Below are positions 39,635 through 48,622 of a DNA stretch of 64,000 bases, piece after piece (position 1 is the first letter of the stretch; every line of letters starts with the position of its first letter). This stretch comes from Tunicatimonas pelagia. GTDB lineage: Bacteria > Bacteroidota > Bacteroidia > Cytophagales > Cyclobacteriaceae. The translations under genes and the position numbers were made by a program. The stretch spans positions 6,762,501 through 6,826,500 of the forward strand of contig NZ_CP120683.1 in the NCBI RefSeq assembly GCF_030506325.1. The letters run 5' to 3'. The notes under the pieces were generated by a model. That model had not been told where the DNA came from, searched no databases, and saw only the letters and a list, made by a program, of their open reading frames with translations.

Positions 39635-41860
39635 ATGAAACTTGGAAGTGTTTTACTCTGTGCTATCGGATTATTGTGGGGCGGGGAAATAGCCTGGGCT
39701 CAAAGCTCACTGATCCGGCAAGGCGACAAGCTCTACGAGCAAATGGCGTACATTCGTGCGTTGGATTTCTACCAAAAAGCCCATAAGAAAGATAGTCTCA
39801 ATCAGTTAGTGAAACTAAAGATTGCAGAAAGCTATCGTCATTTGAACGATCCTGCCAACGCCGAAACTTGGTACTCTCAGGTAATTAATGATTCGGTAGC
39901 TGCCACTGAGCACAAGCTCTACTACGCCGAAGCCCTGAGTAGCAATGGCAAGTACGAGCAAGCGCAGCAGTGGTTCGAGAGCTACGCCCAGGAGAGGGGA
40001 CAGGAACGAAGAATTCAGAATCGAGTGCAGGGGGTGAGTCAGTCAGAAGTGTTCTACCGTAACCAATCCTTTATCTCGGTGAACGAAGCGGCTTTCAACT
40101 CTCCGCAGTCTGATTTTGCCCCTACGTTCTACGACAGTGGTCTAGTATTCACCTCCGCTCGTCAGGGCAGTGGGCGCTTTGCCTGGGATGGGTCTAACTA
40201 CCTCGATTTATACCAGTTGCAGGGCGAACGGGATATTAAATCACTAAGTAAAACAATCAATTCCCGCTATCACGAAGGATCGGCTGTCTTTTTCGCTGAC
40301 AATACGAAGGTGGTATTCACCCGAAGCGATTTTAAGGACAAGAAGCTAGGAAAAAGTCAAGATGGGGTAAACAAACTGAAACTGTTCTACGCCGAAAAGC
40401 AAGAAAGCGGTAAATGGAGCAAGCCGGAGTTACTACCCTTCAACAGTGCGGAATACTCCTGTGGGCACCCAGCCATTGACCTAGACACCACACTATATTT
40501 TGTGAGCGACATGCCCGGTGGGTTCGGCGGCACCGACTTATACCGAAGTAATTATCACAACGGTCAGTGGCAAGCCCCGGTGAACCTAGGCTCAACTATC
40601 AATACGGAAGGAGATGAAATGTTTCCTTTTCTGCGGGTAGTTCAAGCTCAGCCGGATAAAGAGCTTTATTTTGCCAGTAACGGCCATCAGGGGTTAGGGG
40701 GCTTAGATGTGTTTGGTATTAATATTACGCAGGGTACCGATGGGCACATCACCAACTTAGGCTACCCAATTAATACCTCTATGGACGACTTCAGTTTGAT
40801 TGTCGATACTAAGAATCAAACGAAACGAGATCAGGCAACGTCGGGGTACTTTGCCAGCAACCGCGAAGAGGGTACAGGTAGTGACGATATTTATCATTTT
40901 ACTTCATTGAAACCACTGTTAGACCAGCCGATGGTAAAAGGAGTGGTGATGGATGAGCAGAGTAAAACCTTTATTCCTGGGGCTAAAGTGGTATTACGCG
41001 ACGCACAACAAAACGAGGTCGCTTCTACCGTGGCAGACGATGAAGGTAATTACTCTTTTGTAGTGGAGTTGGATAGGCAGTACGAAGTGGTGGCTCAGCA
41101 AAGTGAATATCTGGAGAATAAAACGCAATTTTCTACTACCGAAGAAAAAATAGCCTGGGAGGCTGACGTACTGCTAAGCAAAAACCATAGCTTTTCACTG
41201 TTTGGGCTTATTGCCGAAAATGATACGGGCGAACCCATCGATGGGGTGCAAGTAATACTTACCGATAATATGATTGGAAAGCCAGTACTGGACATTACTA
41301 CCGATACCAGAGGAACATTTTCTCACAGCATAGAAAATAAAGAACTTAATGACCGGATTAGCTACCAAATCCAATTGAGTAAAGAAGGCTACCTCAGCAA
41401 AATGGTAACGTTCAATAGTCAGTTAACCGAGCCGGGGCAAATTGATCTGCACGAGGTGTTAGATGTCCGTCTTGATAAAATTGACATTGGAACCGATATT
41501 GGGGCACTCATCGACATCCAGCCCATTTACTTCGATTTAGGAAAATACGTGATCCGACCTGACGCGGCGCAAGAGCTAGATAAAATGGTGGCTACTATGA
41601 AGGAAAACCCTGGTTTAGAAATTGAGCTAGGTTCGCATACCGATGCTCGGGGCAGTGCTTCTTCTAACCTTCGCCTATCGGATAAGCGAGCGAAGGCTTC
41701 CGCTGATTACATTGTTTCTCAGGGGATTAGCCGAAGTCGTATTGTAGGCAAGGGGTACGGCGAAAGCAACCTGATTAATCGCTGTGCCGACGGGGTATCG
41801 TGTTCGGAAGAAGAGCATCAACTCAACCGAAGGACAGAGTTTAAGGTAACAAAATTTTAG
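39635..41860 (+). CDS. PorE-like OmpA-family protein (TPR, PD40, carboxypeptidase-regulatory, OmpA)
   Basis: 741 residues with a signal peptide (to about residue 23). Order: TPR-like helices (about 25-130), a PD40/WD40-like propeller (about 150-420, with FTSARQGSG, FVSDMPGGFGGTDLYRS and ASNGHQGLGGLDVFGI), two carboxypeptidase-regulatory-like beta domains (about 430-600), and a peptidoglycan-binding OmpA_C domain (about 625-738) with GSHTDARGSASSNLRLSDKRAKA. This is the PorE architecture of T9SS. It ends the locus and is followed by a terminator. It may anchor the complex to the cell wall. Confidence 0.92.
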   Translation: MKLGSVLLCAIGLLWGGEIAWAQSSLIRQGDKLYEQMAYIRALDFYQKAHKKDSLNQLVKLKIAESYRHLNDPANAETWYSQVINDSVAATEHKLYYAEALSSNGKYEQAQQWFESYAQERGQERRIQNRVQGVSQSEVFYRNQSFISVNEAAFNSPQSDFAPTFYDSGLVFTSARQGSGRFAWDGSNYLDLYQLQGERDIKSLSKTINSRYHEGSAVFFADNTKVVFTRSDFKDKKLGKSQDGVNKLKLFYAEKQESGKWSKPELLPFNSAEYSCGHPAIDLDTTLYFVSDMPGGFGGTDLYRSNYHNGQWQAPVNLGSTINTEGDEMFPFLRVVQAQPDKELYFASNGHQGLGGLDVFGINITQGTDGHITNLGYPINTSMDDFSLIVDTKNQTKRDQATSGYFASNREEGTGSDDIYHFTSLKPLLDQPMVKGVVMDEQSKTFIPGAKVVLRDAQQNEVASTVADDEGNYSFVVELDRQYEVVAQQSEYLENKTQFSTTEEKIAWEADVLLSKNHSFSLFGLIAENDTGEPIDGVQVILTDNMIGKPVLDITTDTRGTFSHSIENKELNDRISYQIQLSKEGYLSKMVTFNSQLTEPGQIDLHEVLDVRLDKIDIGTDIGALIDIQPIYFDLGKYVIRPDAAQELDKMVATMKENPGLEIELGSHTDARGSASSNLRLSDKRAKASADYIVSQGISRSRIVGKGYGESNLINRCADGVSCSEEEHQLNRRTEFKVTKF

Positions 41861-41875
41861 TGCCCACGTCAGAAG

Positions 41876-41899
41876 GTCAGCAAAATGCTGGCTTTTTTT
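41876..41899 (+). terminator. Rho-independent terminator of the T9SS surface locus
   Basis: GTCAGCA-AAA-TGCTGGC (7-bp stem with one G-T pair) is followed by seven T. Confidence 0.85.
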
Positions 41900-41971
41900 A
41901 TACTTAAAGCGATAGGCCGATTGGTATATCAATAAGTATTTAAAAAATCTCGTTCGCTGAGAGAATATCGC

Positions 41972-41979
41972 TACTTTTG
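41972..41979 (+). promoter_or_regulatory. -7 box upstream of the thioesterase gene
   Basis: TACTTTTG matches TAnnTTTG 50 bp before the thioesterase ATG. TTCGCTGA at 41953-41960, just upstream, equals one half-site of the aceB operator; this may be chance. Confidence 0.4.
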
Positions 41980-42029
41980 CACCATAATCTTTTCTGCGAT
42001 TGAATTACTCAACGGTATCTTCTCAAGAT

Positions 42030-42572
42030 ATGCCTAACCAAAAAAACGCCCAAGAATCATTTACTACCATGACCGAAATGGTCTTTCCCAATGATACCAA
42101 CGGACTGAATGGTCTGATGGGAGGGAGGCTCTTGTATTGGATGGATATTGTAGCCGCCATAGCTGCTCAGAAACACTCCAACAGCTATGTAGTAACGGCT
42201 TCGGTAGATAATGTATCGTTTTCTCATCCAATAAAAATTGGTAATGTGGTAACGCTGAAGGCAAAGGTTACTCGAGCCTTTAATACTTCAATGGAGGTAC
42301 ACATTGAAGTGCAGGCGGAAGATGTGCCTAGTAGTCAAGTAGTTGAAAGTCATCGGGCATTTTTCACGATGGTGGCGGTCAACCTTCGGGGTAATAAAAC
42401 CAAAGTACCGGAGCTGATACCAGAGACAGAAGAAGAGCAACAACTATTTGCCGGTGCCCTTCGGCGGCGTCAGTTGCGGTTAGTGCTAGCCGGACGTATG
42501 AAGCCAGATGAGGCGAATGAGCTTCGCTCTATTTTTGATATTTCAGATGCCCCTAAACAAGAAAACGCCTAA
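42030..42572 (+). CDS. Acyl-CoA thioesterase (hotdog fold, BACH/YciA type)
   Basis: About 180 residues from the ATG at 42030 (MPNQKNAQESF); a TTG 30 bases upstream is less likely. The hotdog core shows MVFPNDTNGLNGLMGGRLLYWMD (active-site Asn/Gly region at about 18-40), ASVDNVSFSHPIKIGNVV and the helix-strand order of cytosolic acyl-CoA thioesterases. It hydrolyses fatty acyl-CoA to free acid and CoA; chain preference is not readable. The next gene starts 11 bp later. Confidence 0.88.
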   Translation: MPNQKNAQESFTTMTEMVFPNDTNGLNGLMGGRLLYWMDIVAAIAAQKHSNSYVVTASVDNVSFSHPIKIGNVVTLKAKVTRAFNTSMEVHIEVQAEDVPSSQVVESHRAFFTMVAVNLRGNKTKVPELIPETEEEQQLFAGALRRRQLRLVLAGRMKPDEANELRSIFDISDAPKQENA

Positions 42573-42583
42573 CTTCTCCGGCT

Positions 42584-43054
42584 ATGATAGATACGCAATC
42601 AGATTTTTTGCCCTTCTTCTTCCAAGAACCAGTCTATGTAGTTAACGAGACGCAAGATGAAACAGCATACCGACCGTTAGGCAGCAATCGCTGTAAAATT
42701 CTTTTGTTGGTAGAAGAGTTGCAAGAACTTCACCTGTCTGATTCGGGAAAGGAGTTACTAGAAAAAATTCTATTGGCTTTAGAGCTTTCGTTTGATGATG
42801 TGTGCTTAGTAAATGTTAGTCAATGCGAAACCCCCGACCACCTGGAAGGTGAATTAGACTTTAAGACCTGTATATCATTCGGAATGCCCCCAGAACCGTG
42901 GCAGTTCAGTAACTTCTCCAGAAAGTATGAGATAATAAGGGATGAGTCGCAACGAGCGTTTTTATGGGCTGACCCCCTAGCCGAGGTTGCAGCTGACGTA
43001 GAAAAGAAAAAAATGCTTTGGCTCAGCTTGAAAGCGTTATTCCTCAGTGAATAG
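42584..43054 (+). CDS. Hypothetical protein, possibly HolD-like (DNA polymerase III psi analogue)
   Basis: 156 residues, no signal peptide. The build (CKILLLVEELQEL, then a helix, LSFDDVCLVNVSQC, a middle strand, then ADPLAEVAADVEKKKMLWLSLKALF) parallels E. coli HolD, in which a short Rossmann-like unit ends in a similar Ala/Leu-rich helix with ALW. The similarity is by eye and unproven. It follows the thioesterase by 11 bp, which suggests co-transcription but says nothing on function. Confidence 0.5.
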   Translation: MIDTQSDFLPFFFQEPVYVVNETQDETAYRPLGSNRCKILLLVEELQELHLSDSGKELLEKILLALELSFDDVCLVNVSQCETPDHLEGELDFKTCISFGMPPEPWQFSNFSRKYEIIRDESQRAFLWADPLAEVAADVEKKKMLWLSLKALFLSE

Positions 43055-43076
43055 CTAAATTGCTGATCAGCCCACG

Positions 43077-43272
43077 GTCGATAGTCTACAGTCCACAGGT
43101 TTAGAAGCTTGAAATGTTGTGGTGTTAATGTTCAATTGTCCGATTGCTCAATTGTTGAATGGTTATTAGTCCACAAGTATTCAGATATTGGGAATTATTC
43201 ATCAATCATTATTCATTAGCTCGTTGGTTCCATCAACAATCGATTTTAAATTCTGTTCTCCGTTCTCCGTTC
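43077..43272. repeat. Composite gap of several different short-period arrays
   Basis: Within the 377-bp gap before gcvP four arrays follow each other: GTCGATA, GTCTACA, GTCCACA (43077-43097, period 7); TTCAATTG, TCCGATTG, CTCAATTG, TTGAATGG (43131-43162, period 8); ATTATTC, ATCAATC, ATTATTC, ATTAGCT (43194-43221, period 7); TTCTCCG, TTCTCCG, TTC (43256-43272, period 7), the last resembling the CCGGTCT array and also preceded by AAATT. No gene is present. Confidence 0.6.
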
Positions 43273-43373
43273 AAATTTCATATTTTCCCTGAACCTCTCG
43301 GTTACTTTTTAGGTTGGTAGAATAGCAAGAAAAAGTTCTAAGCTGAAGTTAGCAATCCTAGCTTTTTGGCTTG

Positions 43374-43381
43374 TATATTTG
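43374..43381 (+). promoter_or_regulatory. -7 box of the gcvP promoter
   Basis: TATATTTG is an exact TAnnTTTG match 50 bp upstream of the first gcvP ATG; the -33 is unclear. Its place argues against a coding start upstream at 43366. Confidence 0.5.
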
Positions 43382-43431
43382 AACTTTTAAAGCCACATCA
43401 ACCTGCGTTATTGTATTCACTCTTTAGTTTG

Positions 43432-46353
43432 ATGAATCAAATGTCCATGAAATTATCCGTACAATCGTACCTTCCTTTTGAAAAACGTCATAATAGTCCT
43501 GATAGTCAGCAAATTGCCTCTATGCTAGAATCCATAGGGGTTGAATCGTTAGAGGAGCTAATCAGTGAAACGGTTCCAGCTTCTATCCGGCTCAAAAAGC
43601 CGCTAGACCTGCCCACGGCTCAAACCGAAACGGAGTTTTTATCTCAGCTCAGAAAACTCGCTGAAAAAAACCGGGTAGCTAAATCGTATATTGGGCAGGG
43701 ATACTACAGTTGCCACACCCCAGCAGTAATTCAACGAAATATTCTGGAAAACCCTAGTTGGTACACGGCCTACACTCCGTACCAAGCTGAAATTGCTCAG
43801 GGAAGATTGGAAGCACTGGTGAATTTCCAGACGATGGTTATAGATTTAACGGGTATGGAAATAGCCAACGCTTCTTTGCTCGACGAAGCAACTGCTGCAG
43901 CCGAAGCCATGAGCATGTTTTATGGGCTGCGAAAGGGTGGGAAGAAAAAGGCGATGAAGTTCTTCGTAGACGACAACACCTTTCCTCAAACGCTCAATGT
44001 GCTACAAACCCGGGCTGAGCCATTAGAGATTGAATTGATCGTCGGTGCCCTAGCTGATCTGGACGTAACAGATGAAAATCTATTCGGGGTGCTGCTTCAG
44101 TATCCGGATGCTAACGGAGCAGTTCACGATCATAGTGCGCTAATTCAGTCGGCTCAAGAATACGGCGTAAAAGTGGCTGTAGCCTCAGATTTATTAGCCT
44201 TAACGTTATTGACCCCTCCGGGTGAAATGGGAGCCGACTGTGTGATAGGGACTACCCAGCGGTTGGGTATTCCAATGGGCTTTGGTGGTCCCCATGCCGC
44301 CTTTTTTGCCACACGGGAAGAATATAAGCGACAGGTGCCCGGACGCATTATTGGCGCATCAGTAGATGCTCAGGGAAACCCAGCGTTTAGAATGGCATTG
44401 CAAACCCGCGAGCAGCACATCAAGCGTGACCGTGCTACATCCAATATCTGTACAGCCCAGGTGCTGCTGGCTGTAATGGCTGGGATGTTCGGCGTGTACC
44501 ACGGCGCAGATGGTTTGAAAAATATTGCTCAGCGCACCCACGGACTGACCAAATTGCTGGCAAAAGGCCTGGAAGAACTAGGGCTAGAGCAAAGAAACGA
44601 ATACTACTTTGATACCCTAAAAATTTCGGTTCCTAACCAAGCTGCTCTGAAAGAAAAGAGTGAAGAGGGAAATATTAATTTCCGCTATTTCCCTGGCGGC
44701 GACATTGGAATTTCTTTGGATGAAACTACTACGTTGGCTGATGTAGACCAGACGCTCACGCTGCTTGCCTCGGTAGCTTCTCGGGTGAGTAATTTTGATT
44801 TGGAGCAAGAAGCCAAAAGTCTAGCATTAGACTGGCCCGATGCTTTGGTGCGAAAAAGTGATTACTTAACCCATCCGGTATTCAATAGCCACCATTCGGA
44901 ACACGAGATGCTGCGTTATATCAAGTGCCTGGAAAACAAGGATTTATCTTTGGTACACTCAATGATTCCTTTAGGTTCCTGCACCATGAAGCTGAATGCT
45001 ACTACTGAGATGATTCCGGTGACCTGGCCGGAGTTTGGGCAGCTACACCCTTACGCCCCTGCTAGTCAGACCGAAGGTTACCAAGAGTTAGTAACTAATC
45101 TGAAAGATTGGCTCTGCGAAATTACCGGATTTGCCGATGTTTCTTTACAACCGAATTCGGGTGCTCAGGGCGAGTTCGCCGGACTGATGGTCATTCGTAG
45201 CTACCACCGGGAGCGCGGAGAAGGTCACCGAAATATTGCTTTGATCCCAACCTCCGCTCACGGAACCAACTTCGCTAGTGCGGTGATGGCGGGGATGAAA
45301 GTAGTACTAGTAAAATGCGACGACCACGGAAATATTGATATTGCTGATTTACAGGAGAAGGCCGAGAAACACAGCGAGAACCTAGCCTCTCTGATGGTGA
45401 CGTATCCTTCTACCCACGGTGTTTTTGAAGAAGATATTCAGGAGATTTGTGCTTTGGTGCATCAGCACGGTGGGCAAGTCTATATGGACGGAGCCAACAT
45501 GAACGCCCAAGTGGGGTTAACCAGTCCGGCGAATATTGGAGCCGATGTGTGTCATCTAAACCTGCACAAGACATTTTGTATTCCGCACGGCGGAGGTGGG
45601 CCCGGTATGGGACCTATCGGGGTGGTAGAGCACCTTGCCCCGCATTTGCCTCAAGATCCAGTAAACTACAACGGTACGTTTAATGGTGCCATCTCGGCGG
45701 CTCCGGTAGGTAGTGCCAGCATTTTGCCGATCTCTTACGCTTACATTGCCATGATGGGCGGTGAAGGGCTGACTCGGGCGACGCAAATCGCTATCTTAAA
45801 TACTAACTATATCAAATTTCGCCTTGAGGGACATTATCCAGTGCTCTACACCGGAAAGAAAGGACGCAGTGCTCACGAGATGATTATTGACTGTCGGGAT
45901 TTTAAGAAAGCCAACATAGAAGTTACCGATATTGCTAAGCGGCTGATGGACTATGGCTTTCACGCGCCTACGGTATCCTTTCCAGTAGCCGGAACCATGA
46001 TGATTGAACCTACCGAGAGCGAAAGCAAAGCGGAGCTAGATCGCTTCTGCGATGCCATGATTGAAATTCGGCAGGAGATTCGTGATATTGAGAGCGGATT
46101 ATATGCCCCTCAAAACAACGTGCTAAAGAACGCTCCGCACACAATGGCCGTGGCTACGGCTAATGATTGGGACTACCCGTATTCTCGCGAGAAGGCTATA
46201 TTTCCTTTAGCGTATGTTCGGGAAAAGAAGTTCTGGCCATCTGTCAGCCGAATTGACGACGCTTACGGTGATCGCAACCTAATGTGCAGTTGCCTGCCAG
46301 TAGAGGTCTACGAAGCTACCGAGCAAGAGGAAGCTACCGCAGATGCGGTATAA
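43432..46353 (+). CDS. gcvP: Glycine dehydrogenase (decarboxylating), P protein
   Basis: P protein of the glycine cleavage system, which decarboxylates glycine on PLP and passes the aminomethyl group to the H-protein lipoyl arm. Length about 973 residues, the single-chain form with two aminotransferase-like halves. The PLP lysine lies in [19 protein letters not shown] (K713), and the N-terminal half has [18 protein letters not shown]. ATGs at 43432, 43441 and 43447 are all in frame. No gcvT or gcvH lies nearby. It converges with the ECF gene, 8 bp away. Confidence 0.97.
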   Translation: MNQMSMKLSVQSYLPFEKRHNSPDSQQIASMLESIGVESLEELISETVPASIRLKKPLDLPTAQTETEFLSQLRKLAEKNRVAKSYIGQGYYSCHTPAVIQRNILENPSWYTAYTPYQAEIAQGRLEALVNFQTMVIDLTGMEIANASLLDEATAAAEAMSMFYGLRKGGKKKAMKFFVDDNTFPQTLNVLQTRAEPLEIELIVGALADLDVTDENLFGVLLQYPDANGAVHDHSALIQSAQEYGVKVAVASDLLALTLLTPPGEMGADCVIGTTQRLGIPMGFGGPHAAFFATREEYKRQVPGRIIGASVDAQGNPAFRMALQTREQHIKRDRATSNICTAQVLLAVMAGMFGVYHGADGLKNIAQRTHGLTKLLAKGLEELGLEQRNEYYFDTLKISVPNQAALKEKSEEGNINFRYFPGGDIGISLDETTTLADVDQTLTLLASVASRVSNFDLEQEAKSLALDWPDALVRKSDYLTHPVFNSHHSEHEMLRYIKCLENKDLSLVHSMIPLGSCTMKLNATTEMIPVTWPEFGQLHPYAPASQTEGYQELVTNLKDWLCEITGFADVSLQPNSGAQGEFAGLMVIRSYHRERGEGHRNIALIPTSAHGTNFASAVMAGMKVVLVKCDDHGNIDIADLQEKAEKHSENLASLMVTYPSTHGVFEEDIQEICALVHQHGGQVYMDGANMNAQVGLTSPANIGADVCHLNLHKTFCIPHGGGGPGMGPIGVVEHLAPHLPQDPVNYNGTFNGAISAAPVGSASILPISYAYIAMMGGEGLTRATQIAILNTNYIKFRLEGHYPVLYTGKKGRSAHEMIIDCRDFKKANIEVTDIAKRLMDYGFHAPTVSFPVAGTMMIEPTESESKAELDRFCDAMIEIRQEIRDIESGLYAPQNNVLKNAPHTMAVATANDWDYPYSREKAIFPLAYVREKKFWPSVSRIDDAYGDRNLMCSCLPVEVYEATEQEEATADAV

Positions 46354-46361
46354 TAATAAAC

Positions 46362-47606
46362 TTAGGCATTAACCATCTGTGCCCGCTTTTTCTTAAGATA
46401 CGCCTGCTCCAACTCGTTAGAAGATAGGGCAATAGCTTGATCTATCTGACTAAGTGCCGGTTGAATGCTGCCTATTCTAAAATAGTATTCCGCGTAGCTA
46501 CCGTGCAGTAGGTATTTTCGCTGACTTAAGTGGTTAGCTTCAACTTGGTCGAGCAACGCCTTCGCTCGGTCGAGCTGTCCTACCTGCAAATGTACCGAAG
46601 CCATTGAAAGCAATATAGTATCACCAGGCTGTAATTCGTATAGCTGCTGGTACAATTCCAAAATACGGTGCCAATCAGTGCTTTTAAAGCAGTCAGCTTT
46701 CAGGTGCTCGGCAGCAATCGCTGCTTCGTGGTGGTACGCCGAACGTTCGGTGTACTCGAGGGATTTTTGCATAGCATAGTTGCCCAGTACAATTAGTGGC
46801 TTGTACCAACGGGCGCGGTCTTGGTACTGAAGGTCAACTAGCTCATTGTTAGTACCTATCTTAGTTTCCAAACGAGAGGCATGAAAGCAGCAGAGGGCAA
46901 ACAAAGCGTATAAGCTACCACTGCGGAAGCGTTCTTTTGTTAGCAGCAGTTTGCACAGTCGTAAAGCTTCCCCGCACATATCTTTACTAATTAGCGAGCC
47001 AGATTTAGTAGAGTGAAAACCTTCGTTAAAAATCAAGTAGATTGCTTGCAATACTACTGCCATTCGGTCTTCAATTTCATGGGGTAGAGGGTATGCTAGC
47101 TTAACTTGTTGGTCTTTCATCTTCTTTCTAGCTCGAGCCAGACGCTTCTTAATCGCTTCCTCTTTCAGAAGCAGGGCAGCAGCGATCTCTTTCATGGAGA
47201 AGCCAGAGATCGTTTTCAGCGCAAAGGCAATCTGTTCTTCTCGGGAAAGTACTGGATGTCCGGCTACTAAAATCATTCGCAGCTGGCTATCTTCTACTTC
47301 ATGATCCAGAAAGAACTCACTAATCTCTAGAGCAATAGTCCCGTGGGGCACTTTCTGATGATGCTCATGCTTAACACTAATTCGTCGGAGAAGATCAATC
47401 ACTCGGTTTTTGGCCGCTTGGGTGAGCCATGCCTCTGGATTATCAGGCATACTGTTTCTCCATTGTAACGTAGCCTTCACAAAGGTATCCTGAATGGCAT
47501 CTTCAATGAGTTCCAAATGGGTAAGGCCAAAGATTCTGGATAAGATAGCAACCATCTTCCCATACTGATGCCGGAAAAGATGGTCTACTATTTTTCTGTG
47601 AGGCAT
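46362..47606 (-). CDS. ECF42-type RNA polymerase sigma factor with C-terminal TPR extension
   Basis: 414 residues. Sigma2 (about 15-80, HLELIEDAIQDTFVKATLQW and the helix-rich DNA-melting part) and sigma4 (about 115-170, SREEQIAFALKTISGFSMKEIAAALLL) are followed by a long helical DUF6596/TPR-like extension (about 185-410) that in this group is needed for activity. No anti-sigma gene is adjacent; ECF42 factors are usually linked to YCII/DGPF-type proteins, and exactly such a gene precedes this one by 1 bp. It is the last gene of the VOC-YCII-ECF run. Confidence 0.9.
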   Translation of the reverse strand: MPHRKIVDHLFRHQYGKMVAILSRIFGLTHLELIEDAIQDTFVKATLQWRNSMPDNPEAWLTQAAKNRVIDLLRRISVKHEHHQKVPHGTIALEISEFFLDHEVEDSQLRMILVAGHPVLSREEQIAFALKTISGFSMKEIAAALLLKEEAIKKRLARARKKMKDQQVKLAYPLPHEIEDRMAVVLQAIYLIFNEGFHSTKSGSLISKDMCGEALRLCKLLLTKERFRSGSLYALFALCCFHASRLETKIGTNNELVDLQYQDRARWYKPLIVLGNYAMQKSLEYTERSAYHHEAAIAAEHLKADCFKSTDWHRILELYQQLYELQPGDTILLSMASVHLQVGQLDRAKALLDQVEANHLSQRKYLLHGSYAEYYFRIGSIQPALSQIDQAIALSSNELEQAYLKKKRAQMVNA

Positions 47607-47607
47607 A

Positions 47608-47964
47608 CTATTCGTACTGGTCGAGCTTCATCACCTCCCGAATCTCAACGGAGCCATCTATATCGTAGTCCGGAAAGTCTTGGGCAATCTTTACTACTTC
47701 TTCAAAACTATTAGCCGCTACGGTGATATACCCACCAATTAGTTCTTTACTCTCTACAAACGGCCCATCCGACTCAATTCGGTTGGGTCCAACAACCCGT
47801 TTCACTTTGGCGTGCAAAGCTTCGCCACCTCGGAGTATGCCCTGCTGCTTTAGTTTTTCATCCCAAGTAAACCATTTTTCCATTCGGTGCTGTAGTTGTT
47901 CGGGTGAGAGACCTAGCTCTTCGTAGGCAGTGCCCCCGATAAAGATCATCATAAATTCTTTCAT
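47608..47964 (-). CDS. YCII-related (DGPF-type) protein
   Basis: 118 residues, a ferredoxin-like alpha/beta fold of the DGPF/YCII group; VESKELIGGYITVAANSFEEVVKIA is characteristic, and DGPF appears as SDGPFVESKE. Genes of this kind sit beside ECF42-type sigma factors in many phyla; their task is unknown. The stop is 1 bp from the sigma start, so the two are translationally linked. Confidence 0.9.
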   Translation of the reverse strand: MKEFMMIFIGGTAYEELGLSPEQLQHRMEKWFTWDEKLKQQGILRGGEALHAKVKRVVGPNRIESDGPFVESKELIGGYITVAANSFEEVVKIAQDFPDYDIDGSVEIREVMKLDQYE

Positions 47965-48004
47965 AATTCAAGGTACGTATTCGGTTGAAAAATGTAAACT
48001 CAGT

Positions 48005-48382
48005 TTAGTTTATGGAATGGATAGCCAGTTTATTTCCTTCGGTATCAATAAACTGTGCCATAAAACCGTGTTCACCAATGGATGTCTTCGGCATGACTAT
48101 TTTGCCACCTGCTTGCTCTACTCGAGATAAGGGAACTGATAAATTATCTCCACCATTCAGGTATACTAACGCTCCGGCTTCTGAGGGCTCGTATTCTGGC
48201 CCACTGATGATGCATCCCCCAATACCACCATCTTCCATATCAGCGGGAAGGAAGGCCATCGTACTTCCGGTTTCATCCGGTTCTTGCGGAGTAAGAGAAG
48301 CGTTGAATAATAGTTGGTAGAATGATTGCGCCCGGGCGAAATCCCGCACCGGAATCTCAAACCAATTGATTGCATGTTTCAT
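48005..48382 (-). CDS. VOC-superfamily (glyoxalase-like) protein
   Basis: About 125 residues from MKHAINWFEIPVRDF; an ATG four codons upstream is also possible. The paired beta-alpha-beta-beta-beta layout of VOC proteins is clear (FARAQSFYQLLF, GALVYLNGGDNLSVPLSRVEQAGGKIVMP, FMAQFIDTEGNKLAIHS). Substrate unknown. It leads the YCII and ECF42 genes on the same strand (40-bp gap), suggesting it belongs to the same stress unit. Confidence 0.88.
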   Translation of the reverse strand: MKHAINWFEIPVRDFARAQSFYQLLFNASLTPQEPDETGSTMAFLPADMEDGGIGGCIISGPEYEPSEAGALVYLNGGDNLSVPLSRVEQAGGKIVMPKTSIGEHGFMAQFIDTEGNKLAIHSIN

Positions 48383-48415
48383 AGTTGTAAACATTTAAAG
48401 GTTAAACTTACCCTA

Positions 48416-48492
48416 ATGACGAAGCGGATTTACCAGGAGGGGACAATCAATTAAAAAACGTATTCAGATATTTTGTGGCAACGTATTCAGAT
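48416..48492 (-). promoter_or_regulatory. Candidate promoter region of the VOC-YCII-ECF42 operon with a 13-bp direct repeat
   Basis: The 13-mer ATCTGAATACGTT (minus-strand sense) occurs twice, at 48480-48492 and 48457-48469, exactly 23 bp apart. Downstream on the same strand lie TGTCC (48441-48445) and CGTCAT (48416-48421), which resemble ECF-type -35/-10 elements, 34 bp before the VOC start. Autoregulation by the ECF factor is inferred; the repeats suggest an additional DNA-binding protein. Confidence 0.45.
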
Positions 48493-48594
48493 TTGAACCC
48501 TGCTAATTAATCAGTACTAACTGCAAAAGAACATTTCTTCTCCAGTAGGGTAAAGCAGTTTTCTCACTTTTGAGTTAAATAATGAATAATTTTA

Positions 48595-48622
48595 GTCATC
48601 AGTCATCAGTCATCAACGATCA
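48595..48622. repeat. GTCATCA heptamer repeat at the permease 3' end
   Basis: Three exact GTCATCA units (48595-48615) and a fourth degenerate unit ACGATCA (48616-48622) reach into the stop region of the permease gene. A weaker TTAAATA, ATGAATA stretch lies just upstream. Confidence 0.6.

Noticed and set aside
43366-43431. Longer start for gcvP
   Set aside because: Overlaps the predicted -7 box and adds residues unlike the family.
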